A stretch of DNA of 45,088 nucleotides, from contig LSSN01003951.1 in the NCBI GenBank assembly GCA_001970855.1, forward strand, positions 1-45,088, read 5' to 3'. Shown here in pieces: positions 1-10,309 of the stretch. Below the pieces are notes generated by a model, which had not been told where the DNA came from, ran no database searches, and saw only the letters and a program-made list of their open reading frames with translations. Source of the DNA: Smittium culicis. Lineage: Eukaryota > Kickxellomycota > Harpellomycetes > Harpellales > Legeriomycetaceae. Both the position numbers and the translations under genes were made by a program. The stretch's first letter is position 1. Each line of letters begins with the position of its first letter.

Positions 1-566
1 TATGTATCAAAAATCCATATTTAGTGGTTTAAAATAAAAAAATTTATTTAATAATTATCATCTAATATTTTATGGTTTAACGCATCAGGGTTAATGTTTT
101 TGTATAAGTTGAAATATAATATCGTATAAGAAATATTACAAGCAAAAAAAAAAATCTCAGGAGCACATAAAGTCTTATTATAAAGTTTTAAAGTTATATA
201 ATAATTTATTAGAACCCGGGAGATAAAATTCTTAATCTAGCGATGAATTAGGTCGTTAATACTTTTAATTGTTATAATCTTAGATTTTATGAAATATCAG
301 CTATCATTCTTAAAAAATCTAGAATTCACAATAAAAGTCTATTATTATATATTTCTAACGAGTCGATAAATGATCAACCTATGACCTTAGTTTCATATGC
401 CAAAAATTTTTTTCTTATTCTATATATTTGAAATAGTTGCGAAAAATCTTGCAAACATTATAAATAATACTTATATAAGAGATTAAATTGCATTCATATA
501 TTCTATGATTGTTTTTAGTAATTTTAATATAAAAAAAAAAGCAAAAGCGGAAATGGATTGAATAAA

Positions 567-725
567 TTCAAAAATAGTTTAAAGTTTTAGGAATTTTGTT
601 GATTCTAAAATTGAGAATAGTGCTTGAAATCTTGCCATTAAAGTTTTAATACTTTGAACAGGAATTTTTTTTGTTTTCGAAAAATCTATTCTAAAACTTA
701 ATATATCTACATCATAAGTAACTTT
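567..725 (-). pseudogene. Possible fragment of a DIRS-type reverse transcriptase
   Basis: Translating the minus strand gives VNKVTYDVDILSFRIDFSKT followed by an IPVQSIKTLMARF segment. This resembles the stretch after the catalytic region of DIRS reverse transcriptases, where a 'FLG-x-ID-S-x-x-M' strand is followed by a lysine-rich 'P-x-x-K-I-x-x-L' helix. The frame breaks on both sides and no catalytic motif could be read, so it could be coincidence. If real, it is an older DIRS fragment unrelated to the nested pair downstream. Confidence 0.25.
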
Positions 726-1112
726 GTTCACTGACTGGTGGTATCAGATAAATGACAAAATATTTTAGAACAATGCTAATATATACGCTTGTGTAAAATG
801 ATGATATCAATCTGTACTTCAAAGAAACAATTGAGTTTTATTAATTAATTTTTTTTATCCTTTCGTGTTCAACATTCATTGAAATAATCAATTAATTTAT
901 TCGTTTATGATTTAGGTCTAGATTAGTTATATACTTACATTTTAAAAAAAAACAATATTTTTGCGAGTCACAATATTATGTTAATTATATTTAAAGCGAC
1001 TGGTTATATTTTATACATAATGAAAGATATAATGCGCGAGTAAGTTTTAAAGTTCGTTATAATAGAGTATTTATCAACTATTTCTTGGGATTTACACTAT
1101 TCTTGTTCTAAA

Positions 1113-1238
1113 GTTAGCAAAGTTAGCAAAGCTAGCAAAGTTAGCAAAGTTAGCAAAGTTAGCAAAGTTAGCAAAGTTAGCAAAGTTAGCAAAGCTAGCA
1201 AAGCTAGCAAAGCTAGCAAAGCTAGCAAAGTTAGCAGA
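1113..1238. repeat. 9-bp minisatellite, 14 units
   Basis: Fourteen head-to-tail copies of a 9-bp unit (GTTAGCAAA or GCTAGCAAA). In order, units 1-2 are T-type, 3 is C-type, 4-9 are T-type, 10-13 are C-type, and 14 is T-type with one change (GTTAGCAGA). Apart from this T/C position the copies are essentially perfect. One frame is open through the array and would encode Ser-Lys-Val/Ala tripeptides, but the open frame (about 1044-1260) has no ATG, so a non-coding minisatellite is more likely. Confidence 0.95.
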
Positions 1239-1810
1239 GTTGGCTCAATCAAAATAATTTAATTTCAAATCTCATCAATATATCGGTTTTTTGAAAACTA
1301 GCGGTAAATTGAAAATTTTCTTGTAAACTTCAAAAGAGACAATAAAGTCTATTTTTATATCAATGCACCCGATGAAATGATTATTAATAATAATATAAAA
1401 TCCAACAACTGTAGTGGATTCCGTTATTAATATTACATTTTTTTATAAAGTTAGAAAGTATTATATGATTGTTAAGAGATGGTAGAATAATAATGGCATA
1501 AAAAAAATCCAAATCATGTGTAAACTGAGGGTTGGCTATTACACTTTTGTTTGCTCATTGTATTTATAGAGATAACGGTGGTATGATTTCATGGAATTAT
1601 GCTCGTTCCAACAAAATTGAATTAGTTGAGATCATTGAGCTCCTATTCAGAGCCTACATCTAACAGAATTAATTATCATTCAAGCTTTCCTAATGAAAGT
1701 AATACCTAATAAATGGCCTATATAAAACATATTGAAGCGGTTAATTGACAGATTGTGGTATTGTAGGCCAATAATATCAGGCTCAGTATTTTACAAAAAA
1801 TAATTTGAAT

Positions 1811-2008
1811 GTTTTATTTCATTCGTAAAACACAATTTTGTTGTTACCAATTTTATTATATGATCGAAAAACAATTATGCAATGTATAAACAAAATTTTT
1901 TATAATCTATCAATTAATAATTATTTAGAATATATATGCATAAACAAAATATATTTCTTCCAAATATATAAACCAAGGTACGTGCCATTCCTAAACTTTA
2001 CCATTTTT
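1811..2008 (+). repeat. DIRS-A left inverted terminal repeat
   Basis: This is nearly the reverse complement of 6006-6180. Shared blocks include GTTACCAATTTTATTATAT, ATTATGCAATGTAT and CCATTCCTAAACTTTACCAT, with scattered substitutions. The outermost part (about 1812-1839, TTTCATTCGTAAAA) is also the reverse complement of the internal complementary region at 5881-5912, as expected for a DIRS terminus. Confidence 0.9.
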
Positions 2009-2094
2009 CTTTTCGATAGGTATACTACCTTGCTATTCCAAAAAAAAAAAAAAAAAACCTTTTTCTTATACTTTATTTTATTCATTCTTATCCT

Positions 2095-2976
2095 ATGTCT
2101 CAATATGAAGAAAGTATTATTCAAGAACTTGCCCCTAGCTGGGCACAAGAAATCTTATTTAGGCTTTGTAATTTGGAATCACAAGCACAAAACGTCACTG
2201 CTCCTAGCTATGCTTCCGCTCCTGCTCCTACCGCTGATTCAATTGATATTTCTGATAATGAAACCAGTCGTTATTTATAAATCGCCGATAGAGCTTCGCC
2301 TAGAGATTTGTTTGCTTACCCCGAACTCCTTGATTCCATACCAAGTATCAAAAACGATTTCTTTAGGTATCCACTCACAGATGCTGCAAGAAAATATATT
2401 GTATTATGTCCAAAAAATGAGAGCATGTTCTATGAACCCCAGTCACTCAATTAATTTGGACTCTCACGCTAGGCAAAAAAGAATGGTTTAAAGCTCTTCA
2501 ATGTTCAGTGTAGATTGTAAAAACTTACTAGATCAATCGAAAAATACGTACATACCACTTTAAAACGTGAACCAAACTCTCTTTCAGCTGATAGTGCAAT
2601 CGAATTTGTCAACGCTATCCGAATTTTGTTTTCAGAATTATCCTCTCACGTCACCCAGCTTCGCTTGGATAACGCATTCATGAACGTAAAGATACCTGGG
2701 AATGCTCTACAAATCCTATCTGCGAGCTCTAATCCGCTATTCGACCCCAAGGAACTCGTCGAAATATGGCGTCAAATAAGGCAATTCAGAAGGCTATTGT
2801 TCCAACACGAGGTGAAAACAAACGAGAATACTCTGTCAGAAGGAGTGTATTTCAGAAACAATTCTCAGACAGAAATTATAAACAACCCCAAACAGCAAAA
2901 ATGCCAAATTAAAGCGCGCTATATGGCCAGAACCAACTCTTCCAGGAAGAAGGCCCCATTGTTGGGAATAGGATAG
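2095..2976 (+). pseudogene. DIRS-A gag-like region, broken
   Basis: The first open frame starts at 2095 (MSQYEESIIQELAP) and ends at 2280. Frameshifted continuations follow, including an open segment at 2626-2976 with a hydrophilic end rich in Asn, Gln, Lys and Arg. The position just inside the left terminal repeat and upstream of the reverse transcriptase is that of the first (gag-like) DIRS frame. No zinc knuckle is seen, which is normal for DIRS gag. Assignment rests on position and on resemblance to the gag-like frame of DIRS-B (basic, Arg/Gln-rich C-terminus) rather than on a diagnostic motif. Confidence 0.6.
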
Positions 2977-2979
2977 CGG

Positions 2980-4900
2980 GGCTGTTCGCAGCCGCTCTTT
3001 TGGTCACCGCGGAAGGGGTGGAAATTCCCGGTAGGGGGACGACTGAGTTCCTTCGAAAAAGCGTGGGAGAGACTCACAAACGATCGTTGGGTCAGATATG
3101 TGATTATGAAGTGGTTCAGGATCCCTATATTGACCCAACCAAAAACAGTTATCAGAACGAAGATGATTCAAGGAAGAAGATTTCCAAATCAGGATATCAG
3201 GACAATAGAGGATGAAATAATGACCCTAATTTCAAAAAACGCGATAGAACAGGTTTCTCACGACACACCCGGATTCTTTTGGACTATTTTTACGGTCTCG
3301 AAAAAATCCGGAGATACTCGCCCAGTTTTAAATCTGAAACCTCTGAATCAGCATCTGCCTCAAAGGCACTTCAAAATGGAGAGTCTGTCGACTGTATGCA
3401 AGCTTTTTTGTCGGAAAGATTGGATGAAAAGCATAGATCTTGCAAACGCATTCCTTCACGTACTTGTTTCTCAATCTTCAAGGAAATATCTCAGTTTTCA
3501 ATGGTAAAACAAAAATTTTCGCTTTCGCGTTCTTCCATTTGGGCTTTCCTTGATCCCAATAGTTTTCACGAAGGTATTGCGACCAGTACTCAGAATAGCA
3601 AGACAGCATGGGATAAGGATAAGTACTTACTTGGAAGATTTGTTGACATTAGGATCGAGCAAGGAGGAATCGCTGAAGAATGCAAATAAGGTGATAAAAC
3701 GCCTACAGAAACTGGAATTTATATCTAGGAAAAGAAACCCTCATTGTTTCCCTCACAAAGCCTAAAAATTCTGGGAATGAAAACCAATACACGACTGATG
3801 ACGTTAGAAATACCAAAATACAAGGTCGGGAACCTGAGGAGGGATGCAAACCGCCTGATAACCAATGGATCTACAACAGTAAAAAAATTAGCATCATCTA
3901 TAGGAAAGGCTCAGGCCATGTCCATTGCACTCCTCCCTGGTCGTTTGATGACCAGACGGCTGATAGAGCTAAATAACGAAGCTCTGAGAAAAAAAATTCG
4001 AACTGGAACTCAGTAATACAGCTAACACAATCAGCTTTGGATAATTTAAAATGGTGGAAGGAGAACCTAATCAGCTGGAACAGCCACATCTTGCTTCCAG
4101 AAGTTTCAAAAGTCGAAGTCTTCACATACGCAAGCGACTCAGACTGGGGTATAGTCCAAGGGGAAAATCAATACTCGGGAGCTTGGCACAAAAAGGAAAA
4201 GGATCTGCAAATAAATTTCAAGGAGATGATAGCAATCCTAAAATCTTTGAAGCTCCCAGAAATAATTTGCAAGAGTGTTATTGTGTATTCAGACAACAAA
4301 AATCAATATCCTATGTGAAGAAACAAGGCAGGAGACCGGGTCCTGCTCTGCTCAAGGTCTCAGAGCAGTTGTGGAACCTCCATCAGAATTCTTCGACTCG
4401 CCCACATTAAAATTTCGTCTATTCTGCATTCAATCCAGCAGACTCTCCTTCAAGGATGCGTATACAGACGGAATGGTCAATATCAGAAAAGATATTCAAC
4501 AAGATAGATATGAAGTTTGGACCGCACGATGTGGATATGTTCGCAGCCCCGGCGAACCACAAACTGTCGAAATTTGTCAGCTGGAAACTATCACAAAAAG
4601 CAGCAGAAACGGACGCTTTCAATCACCGGTAGAGTAATTGGATGAATCCATACTGCTGCCCACCTTGGAACCTGGTCATGAGGATAATCCAATAGGTCTG
4701 CCGAGAGAAATCAACCTTGACACTAATAACTCCTTGGTGGAGAACAGGGAATTGGTTCCCAGATCTAATCGAAATTCTGATAGTGAAAACAATCAGAATA
4801 ACAGCAGAAGAAGTGCTCCCGGAACATACAAACGGAAGTTCGATAATGTTGAAGAACAAGGATTTGTCACTTAAAGCTTATAGGATAAGCGGGCAAGTTA
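2980..4900 (+). pseudogene. DIRS-A reverse transcriptase/RNase H, broken
   Basis: Typical DIRS landmarks appear in order but across shifting frames: GRLSSFEKAWERLTND (about 3030-3080), TRPVLNLKPLNQHLP (about 3318-3362), SIDLANAFLHV (motif A, about 3431-3465), LPFGLSLIPIVFTK (about 3533-3574), and YLEDLLTL in place of YLDD (about 3625). The RNase H part has TYASDSDWG (about 4124-4150), the EMIAIL segment and YSDNK (about 4287), followed by the PPWNL block (about 4661). In YLEDLLTL the first catalytic Asp of the YxDD box has become Glu. An in-frame TAA lies between motif A and the LPFGL block. The gene is dead. Confidence 0.85.
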
Positions 4901-5880
4901 TGAAATTGAAGGCCTAACAAAGTCAGCCATAGATCTGATTCCAAAGAATCCATTTGCTCTAAAAAGATCAAATAGGTATAACTTTGCTAAGAAAAAATCT
5001 ATGATATGGTGTTCTGAAAATTGTCCCGGGCGTAGCGAAATATCAGCTGTAGATATTATAAAATTTCCTGATAATGGCAGAGTTACTCAAGGTTGGTCAA
5101 TACCGACAATAAGAAATTATCGATCATCAATTTTGGATATCTTCCCAGACCCGTCAACAATTACTAACGAAATCATGTTCAAAAAATATTTTTCGGAATT
5201 GGGAAGCATGAACATAAAATCCTTTAACTATCCTTCATATGATATATCACCTATCATAGAAACATTAAAAAAAGTGGAGCGATAATTAATCGATGGCAAC
5301 AGAAAATCTCACTAAGAAGCTTTGTTGGCTAATATCAATTTGTGGGTTCTTAATACCAAGTGATATTGAGAGAATAGATGACAGAAAAACTAAAAAAAAC
5401 TTCCAGTTATGCTAGATTTGTTATTTTAAGCCCTAAAGAATGACACTCTTTTTCTTCAATGGAAAAATTATGCCACATAAATAGTCATTCTATTCAGTAC
5501 ATATGTCCCGTGCTAGATTTAAAGAATTATAAACCTAGAATTGCTTCAGAGCATTGTTGGGGACCGCATACACTTAATGATGAAATAAAAATTAACTATT
5601 TGATAAGAAAATTTAAAGTCACGCATAAGAAAATAACTGCGCAAAGGATTGGCAAACATATAAACAGTTTGATGGATTTAATACCATTGTCTGCCCATGA
5701 AAAGAGACCTAAATACAGAGCATTTGGCTCAAAAATTGCATCAAAATCTGGCGCAACATATCAGGATGTTATTTCTCTTGGATTTTTGTCAAGTAAGGGG
5801 ATATTTGATGCTTAATACCAGCTTTCAAGAGCTCCGCTAAACAAAATTACAAACCTGGTATTAAGCGAAAAATCTGGAGC
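4900..5880 (+). pseudogene. DIRS-A tyrosine recombinase, broken
   Basis: The recombinase core is recognisable in pieces. LCWLISICGFLIPSDIERI (about 5322-5375) is the 'TGFLRPSD' region with the first catalytic Arg replaced by Ile. A long open segment at 5459-5815 (ICPVLDLKNY, later ITAQRIGKHINSLMDLI and SGATYQDVISLGFLSSKGIFDA) carries the helices before the nucleophile. The residue aligned with the nucleophilic Tyr (YQLSR, about 5818-5832) is still encoded, but a TAA stop immediately precedes it. By comparison with DIRS-B (FNDFYRISR) this is the same family. It is inactive because of the lost Arg, frameshifts and stop codons. Confidence 0.8.
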
Positions 5881-5941
5881 AAAATAATTGTATTTTACGA
5901 ATGAAATAAAATGATAATTTTAGTCGAAGTCAAGAAGAATT
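5881..5941 (+). repeat. DIRS-A internal complementary region
   Basis: The first half (5881-5912) is the reverse complement of the left outer end (about 1812-1839). The second half (5912-5940) is the reverse complement of the right outer end now lying at 10341-10366, beyond DIRS-B. Known DIRS biology makes this region the template for joining both element ends into a circle. Its two halves meeting at about 5912 define both ends of DIRS-A. Confidence 0.85.
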
Positions 5942-5973
5942 ATTAATATTGTATGAAGAGTAAAATAAAATTA

Positions 5974-5995
5974 TGTCCCGCCCACCGCAACCCTA
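5974..5995 (+). promoter_or_regulatory. GC-rich motif conserved between the three DIRS elements
   Basis: TCCCGCCCACCGCAACCC stands out from the AT-rich surroundings. Closely similar sequences sit in the same position, between the internal complementary region and the right terminal repeat, in DIRS-B (6404-6428, reverse strand) and DIRS-C (about 37619-37640). Function unknown; conservation in place suggests a cis-acting site. Confidence 0.6.
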
Positions 5996-6005
5996 CTGGC
6001 TTATT

Positions 6006-6180
6006 AAAAATGGTAAAGTTTAGGAATGGAACGTACCTTGGTTTATATAGTTAGAAGAAATTTATTTTGTATATGCATATATATTTTAAAAAATTTTTAA
6101 TTGGTAGATTATAAAAAATTTTACTAATACATTGCATAATTTTTTTTCGATTATATAATAAAATTGGTAACAAAATAATT
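6006..6180 (+). repeat. DIRS-A right inverted terminal repeat, inner part
   Basis: Reverse complement of 1836-2008 with scattered mismatches. It stops abruptly at 6180 (ending AAAATAATT), where DIRS-B begins. The outer remainder of the repeat is at 10310-10366. Confidence 0.9.
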
Positions 6181-6226
6181 GGAGAATTAGTTAATTGAAA
6201 TGAAAACTAATTCAATATTATATAAG

Positions 6227-6374
6227 CAATATATTCATAATACGTGTTATCACCTTTATTTCGAATTTTCTCCAAGTACCAATAAAATTATACTAAATAA
6301 AATTTTTTTTTAATATTTTCTTATTTTTTTGTTGTTCTCTATTTCTCTGTTTCTCTTTATTATCTTTCTTTTTA
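6227..6374 (+). repeat. DIRS-B inverted terminal repeat (left)
   Basis: Nearly the reverse complement of 10154-10298. The first 65 bases are almost identical, including TCACCTTTATTTCGAATTTT and CCAAGTACCAATAAAATTA. The inner half is a T/C-rich tract that has diverged more. Confidence 0.9.
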
Positions 6375-6403
6375 TAATAACTAAAATAAGCCGCCGATTC
6401 ATT

Positions 6404-6428
6404 TGAGTAGTTGCGGGTTCGGGACGCA
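6404..6428 (-). promoter_or_regulatory. GC-rich DIRS motif, DIRS-B copy
   Basis: On the element's coding strand this reads GTCCCGAACCCGCAAC, matching the motifs of DIRS-A (5974-5995) and DIRS-C (37619-37640) with a few substitutions and one base less in the middle. It lies between the internal complementary region and the terminal repeat, as in the other two. Confidence 0.55.
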
Positions 6429-6429
6429 T

Positions 6430-6520
6430 TATGAATATACTGCTTATATAATATTGAATTAGTTATCATTTCAATTAACTAATTCTAAAATTATATTTCA
6501 CAATATATTCATAATACGTG
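6430..6520 (-). repeat. DIRS-B internal complementary region
   Basis: 6430-6486 is the reverse complement of the left outer end (6183-6240). 6488-6520 is the reverse complement of the right outer end (10278-10309). Only a few mismatches are present over about 90 bp, so this is the best-preserved example of the three. Confidence 0.92.
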
Positions 6521-6529
6521 AATTCAGAG

Positions 6530-7320
6530 TTTTTAAACTGAATTTGTGAAATCAATCGTCGTAATCTCGAAATTCTGTAGAAATCATTGAACACTTCTTT
6601 TGACGACCAATTCCCTTGTAATACAATATCATCAATACTCATCACTGCTAGTTCAGCTTGTGTGGATCCTAACTCATTTGCTTTAACAGTTTTTAATTCA
6701 AGAATCAATAACATCATACTCTTTATGTGTCTACTAATTGTTGAGACAGCTGCTGATTTTGAAATATCATTTGAATGACGAATGAATGAATTGTATTTTA
6801 CCTCGGTTAATACTTCATTTGCACGGATACATTTTACAATACCAATTCTTTTTGAATACTCCTTGTATGCTTCAATAGGACATATACGTACATTCTGGTG
6901 TTTCTTATATATATCCACTTCTCTATTGTACTACCTTTCTTTCTCTCCTTAGGTATTACGATAAGTATCTTTAACGTCGGATCTGATATAATTGTTTTAT
7001 CGATAACCATTTTATGTATGTTACTAGGTCTGAGAAATCCTGTTATTGCCATAAGCCAGCAAATTTTCTTATTTAGATGTACCATATCCAAACTATCATT
7101 CTGAACCTTACTTACAATATTCTCAAGAATTGGGCTAATGTTATAGTTAATATCCTTAAATTTCGTAATTTTAGATTGATTTATCGAATCGATAAATTTC
7201 TTCAGTATATCCTTATCCTGATTAGATATTTTATTAATTTAATTATCAAAGCTGATTTATAACTCTTAACTGTAGCTTGAGTCCATCTATGCTTCTTCAT
7301 CATTTCTACAAGAAAATTTA
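6530..7320 (-). pseudogene. DIRS-B tyrosine recombinase, nearly readable
   Basis: Read on the minus strand, ICWLMAITGFLRPSNIHKM (about 7062-7006) carries the first catalytic Arg. RICPIEAYKEYSKRI (about 6885-6841) is followed by the ISRHIKSMM helix and then ELGSTQAELAV and LQGNWSSKEVFNDFYRISR, in which the Tyr (about 6565) is the expected nucleophile. The order R...H-I-K-S...G-x-W...Y matches phage-integrase-fold recombinases of DIRS elements. The part carrying FLRPSN (minus-strand 7091-6834) and the part carrying the nucleophile (6918-6475) overlap in different frames, so at least one frameshift separates them. The N-terminal part (about 7320-7100) is broken by stops. Confidence 0.85.
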
Positions 7321-7473
7321 AAATTTGTACCATTTTATGCTCACCTATTATTTTATTCAACTCCTTTCATCTGTCAAATTGTTTCCTAATATATTCATAT
7401 CCCTTATTTCTTTTCTTATCCATTCTGTTATTGAATATAAATTCAGCTGTTTCTTCCGATGCGCCTGCTTGTA

Positions 7474-8300
7474 TCATCCTCTTCCTTTTAATATCCATGC
7501 TAGTAATTTACTCTCCTGGTTCTCCTCCATCACAGACTTCCCGCTCTTTGGATCCGGAAATACTTCCATCGCTTCTATTCTTATCGTAGTCCTCTTCGTC
7601 ATTCTCCGTATGCTCGTAAAACATATTGCTGATGATCGATCTGGTGTAAATATCGTATCTGTTACTCTCTCTGCATTTATCTTCTGTAAAATAATTTGGA
7701 ATAAGTCCCATGGAGGATATATGTAAACATGCTGCCATGAGCCCAAATAATAACTCATGAAATCTTGAACCATTGCTTTGTCATCCTTGTAAATGCTGAA
7801 ATACTTTTCTAACTTTGCGTTCGATGTACTCGCAAATAGATCTACCTTGGGAAATCCAAATTCTCTAATTATACTGTTGAATGATTTCTGGGAAATGCTC
7901 CACCTCGTTTTCTGTACCATTCTCGATGGTTCATCAGCTGGATCCAAAGTAGTGAGGATATATTGAGTGTCTATTCTTATTCCATTTTTCAAAAAATAGT
8001 TACATATACTCTCTGCCAAATCCAAAAGTTTTTTTGATTGTGTTACACCAAAATTCCTCAGGTAGGCTATTGCTGTAGTATTGTAAGAAATTATTTTCAC
8101 CGTCTTCCGTTTTGTTTTTTGTTTCTTTATTGCAATAATAACTACTAAAAATTCCTTTTTATTTATATGCTCTTTTATTTCCTCTTTCGACCAATTTCCT
8201 GAGTAAGTTTTCGAATTCGTTACTACTCCTCATGAAAAATCGTTTTTTCCCGTAAATATTTCTATTTCTGGCGATTCTTCCATTGTGGCTTGTTCGTTCC
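7474..8300 (-). pseudogene. DIRS-B RNase H and C-terminal reverse-transcriptase polyprotein
   Basis: A long open segment on the minus strand (8100-7474) begins at MKIISYNTTAIAYLRNFG, where the SDNTTA block of DIRS RNase H would be (Asp of DNTT is Tyr here). It continues through NGIRIDTQYI, DPADEPSR, FGFPKVDLFAS and YIYPPWDLFQIIL. These blocks are standard in DIRS polyproteins and match the PPWNL block of DIRS-A. Loss of the Asp before NTT would impair RNase H. Upstream (8300-8100) the frame is interrupted. Confidence 0.8.
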
Positions 8301-8391
8301 AAGCCCTCAACTTTTCATTCCATCAAATTAGATTCTGTATTGCTCTTTTTGAAAACCCAATTGTCTTGTTCGAAGATTCCCCTTTTGAAAT

Positions 8392-9330
8392 TCACTCGAT
8401 TTTTAATTCGAATAATCTTCTGGACATGAGCCTTGCTGGGAAGACTGCTGCGGTTATCGCCGTAACATTTCCCACAAACGATGCTAAATTCTTTAAGGTT
8501 GTCTTTCCTGCGTTTATCAATTTTTCTGCCAATATTCGTATATCTCTTATCTTCGATATTGGCACATAATACATTAAGTCCCTTTAGTCTAACCAGAACT
8601 CCAGGTGCTCAATCTCCTGTTGAGGAGTCAATTCCTAATTCTTCCAATTTATTTGAAGACCGAATTGGTTTAATTTTTTTACTAATATATTTGTAACCTT
8701 TAAGCTCTTTACTTTTGTCTTCTCCAAAATAAGAATATCGTCTAGATAAATTGTTGAACGTATTCCTTGGTCCCTGAGGCATTTTATAGTTATCTTCATT
8801 ATCTTTGTGAATACTATCGGAATTAGCTTCATCCCAAATGATAGCTTCTTGAATTGATAAATTCTTCCTATTGCTGTAAACCTTAGATATTTTCTATCCT
8901 CCTCTGCTATCGGCACGTGTAAAAAAGCGTCCTTTAAGTCTGCTGACGTAAACCAATCGTTTCTTTCTATTATTTTTGAGATAGTCTGCATACTTTTCAT
9001 TTTGAATTTTACGTCTGGTATTTAACCGTTCAAGTTTTTTATATCTAAAACTGGTCCTGCTTCTCCGTTCTTCTTTGGAATTGTGAATATTCTTGAATAA
9101 AACACCTCTTTTCTAGTCCTACTTCCTCTATAGCTCCTTTATTTAGCAGTTCTCTATCTCCTGACCTACTGCTTCTGTTTCGCTTGATAGACCCTCTACT
9201 GGCGGATCTCTGACTGATGGCTTTCTTCTGAATGGTATTCTGTAACCTTTTCTTAGAATGGAGATATCCATGTTGTTGTTGCTGATGGATCTCCATGACC
9301 TCCATTTCTTTTTTAAGCAAGCCCCTACTG
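8392..9330 (-). pseudogene. DIRS-B reverse transcriptase
   Basis: On the minus strand, FTIPKKNGEAGPVLDIKNLN (about 9093-9034) is followed by a TAA stop, then KFKMKSMQTI. Motif A reads SADLKDAFLHVPI, followed by KYLRFTAIGRIYQF and LSFGMKLIPIVFTK. The active-site box YLDDILIL (about 8752-8729) keeps both catalytic Asp residues. The thumb-like segment RDIRILAEKLINAGKTTLKN and FPARLMSRRL follow at 8574-8392 in another frame. Closest in type to DIRS reverse transcriptases. It is inactive because of at least one stop and frameshifts, although its catalytic core is intact. Confidence 0.88.
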
Positions 9331-10109
9331 GCAGAAGGCTCGCATTCCTCTGCCTCTTCTCCTTGGGGCGGTCCGAAAAAACTGCTGAGGTTTATTTTCT
9401 TCATTTCTAATCGCTTTGTGATTATTAGTTTGTGAATTATGACCACTTTGAATTTTTATATGGTTTGTTTGATATCTGTTAATCCTTCTGAAAGTTTTCT
9501 TGTGTTTATTCAACAACTCAAATCCTTCATCTTCCACCAAGGTTCCATTTTGTTCCTGATGCATTCTTGGTATTCTAGCTGTTGTTCCAACAGCGTAATC
9601 CATGTTATTAATCCTAGCTTGCGTAACAGATGTAGCTATATCTGCTATTAAAATCCTCACATCGTTAAGGAAAGATAAGATATCGTATGTTTTTAACTTT
9701 CTCCCGGGAACTGTTAGTTTATGTGTTAGATAATCTAATGGTCTTGTAGCGTTTGCCAATCTTTCCTGAATCTTTTCTAGGATATTATCTATATTCTTAA
9801 AACTAGGCTTCATATTAGTTGTATTTACTTTTGGGGGGGTTTTATCTCATTAAGTCAACCTTTGGACACCGTTAAATTATTTCGTCTCTATCCATTTCTG
9901 TCATTGCACTCTTGTAAAAATCCAAATTAATTGAAGGTATTGCTTCTTCTGGTGCTTCTGATGCTCTCATATGAGCTATTGGTAGTCTCTATAATATAGT
10001 CATCTTGAACTATTTCTCTGTTTTGGCTAAGCATTTCCTGCTGTAATATGAGTTGCCTAATTTCGTTAAGTACAGTATTTAATACCTAATTATTTACTTG
10101 GTTGTTCAT
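9325..10109 (-). pseudogene. DIRS-B gag-like region
   Basis: The likely start is the ATG whose complement ends at 10109 (MNNQVNN), which is soon followed by a stop. The best open segment runs 9813-9325 (162 residues): MKPSFKNIDNILEKIQERL, then YLTHKLTVPGRKLKTYDI, and a basic tail ending RRRGRGMRAFCQ. There is no zinc knuckle. By position and by the basic C-terminus it is the DIRS gag-like protein. The similarly placed DIRS-A region has too little sequence left to align by eye. Confidence 0.65.
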
Positions 10110-10153
10110 TTCGATATTATTTTTCAAATTTGTTTGCGGTTATTTGTACCTGG

Positions 10154-10298
10154 CGAAAAAAAAAGATGATAAAGAGAAACAGAAAACAAGTAAAAAAATC
10201 AGAAAATCAGAAAACAAAAAAAATTATTTATTTTAATTTTATTGGTACTTGGAGAAAATTCGAAATAAAGGTGATAACACGTATTATGAATATATTGT
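10154..10298 (+). repeat. DIRS-B inverted terminal repeat (right)
   Basis: Reverse complement of 6227-6374. It contains an A/G/C-rich tract (10154-10225) that corresponds to the T/C-rich tract of the left copy. The terminal dozen bases outside it (to 10309) match only the internal complementary region. Confidence 0.9.
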
Positions 10299-10309
10299 GA
10301 AATATAATT

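Larger units (their letters stand above)
1..1810. other. Gene-less AT-rich left flank
   Basis: No open frame with recognisable domains is seen on either strand. The stretch is AT-rich with many short homopolymers. It contains a 9-bp minisatellite (1113-1238) and a doubtful reverse-transcriptase remnant on the minus strand (about 567-725). A short open frame at 1562-1661 (starting IYRDNGG) was not recognised. It is probably decayed repeat DNA flanking DIRS-A. Confidence 0.6.
6181..10309 (-). mobile_element. DIRS-B: DIRS-type retrotransposon nested in DIRS-A
   Basis: A reverse-oriented DIRS element of about 4.1 kb. Read on the minus strand it has a right-hand terminal repeat (10154-10298), gag (about 10109-9325), reverse transcriptase (about 9330-8392), RNase H (about 8300-7474), tyrosine recombinase (about 7320-6530), internal complementary region (6520-6430), the shared GC-rich motif and the other terminal repeat (6374-6227). 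The ends are fixed by the internal complementary region: 6430-6486 matches 6183-6240 inverted, and 6488-6520 matches 10278-10309 inverted. An AATT is present at both junctions. Its reverse transcriptase and recombinase motifs are better kept than in DIRS-A, as expected for the younger element, but stops and frameshifts show it is also inactive. Confidence 0.9.

Noticed and set aside
1113..1238. CRISPR array
   Set aside because: Units are contiguous 9-mers without spacers, and the genome is eukaryotic.
1562..1661. Transposase-like fragment (IYRDNGGMISWNYARSNKIE)
   Set aside because: Only about 33 residues, with no catalytic motif or flanking match to a known transposase.
1838..2491. 217-residue open frame
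   Set aside because: It runs through the DIRS-A terminal repeat and gag region in the wrong frame, and is dominated by Phe/Tyr/Ile/Lys from AT-rich DNA.
6410..6428. GCGGGTTCGGGACG looks like a tRNA T-arm (B-box), as found in tRNA-derived elements
   Set aside because: The equivalent motifs in DIRS-A and DIRS-C do not keep the GGTTCGA core, and no other tRNA part is present.
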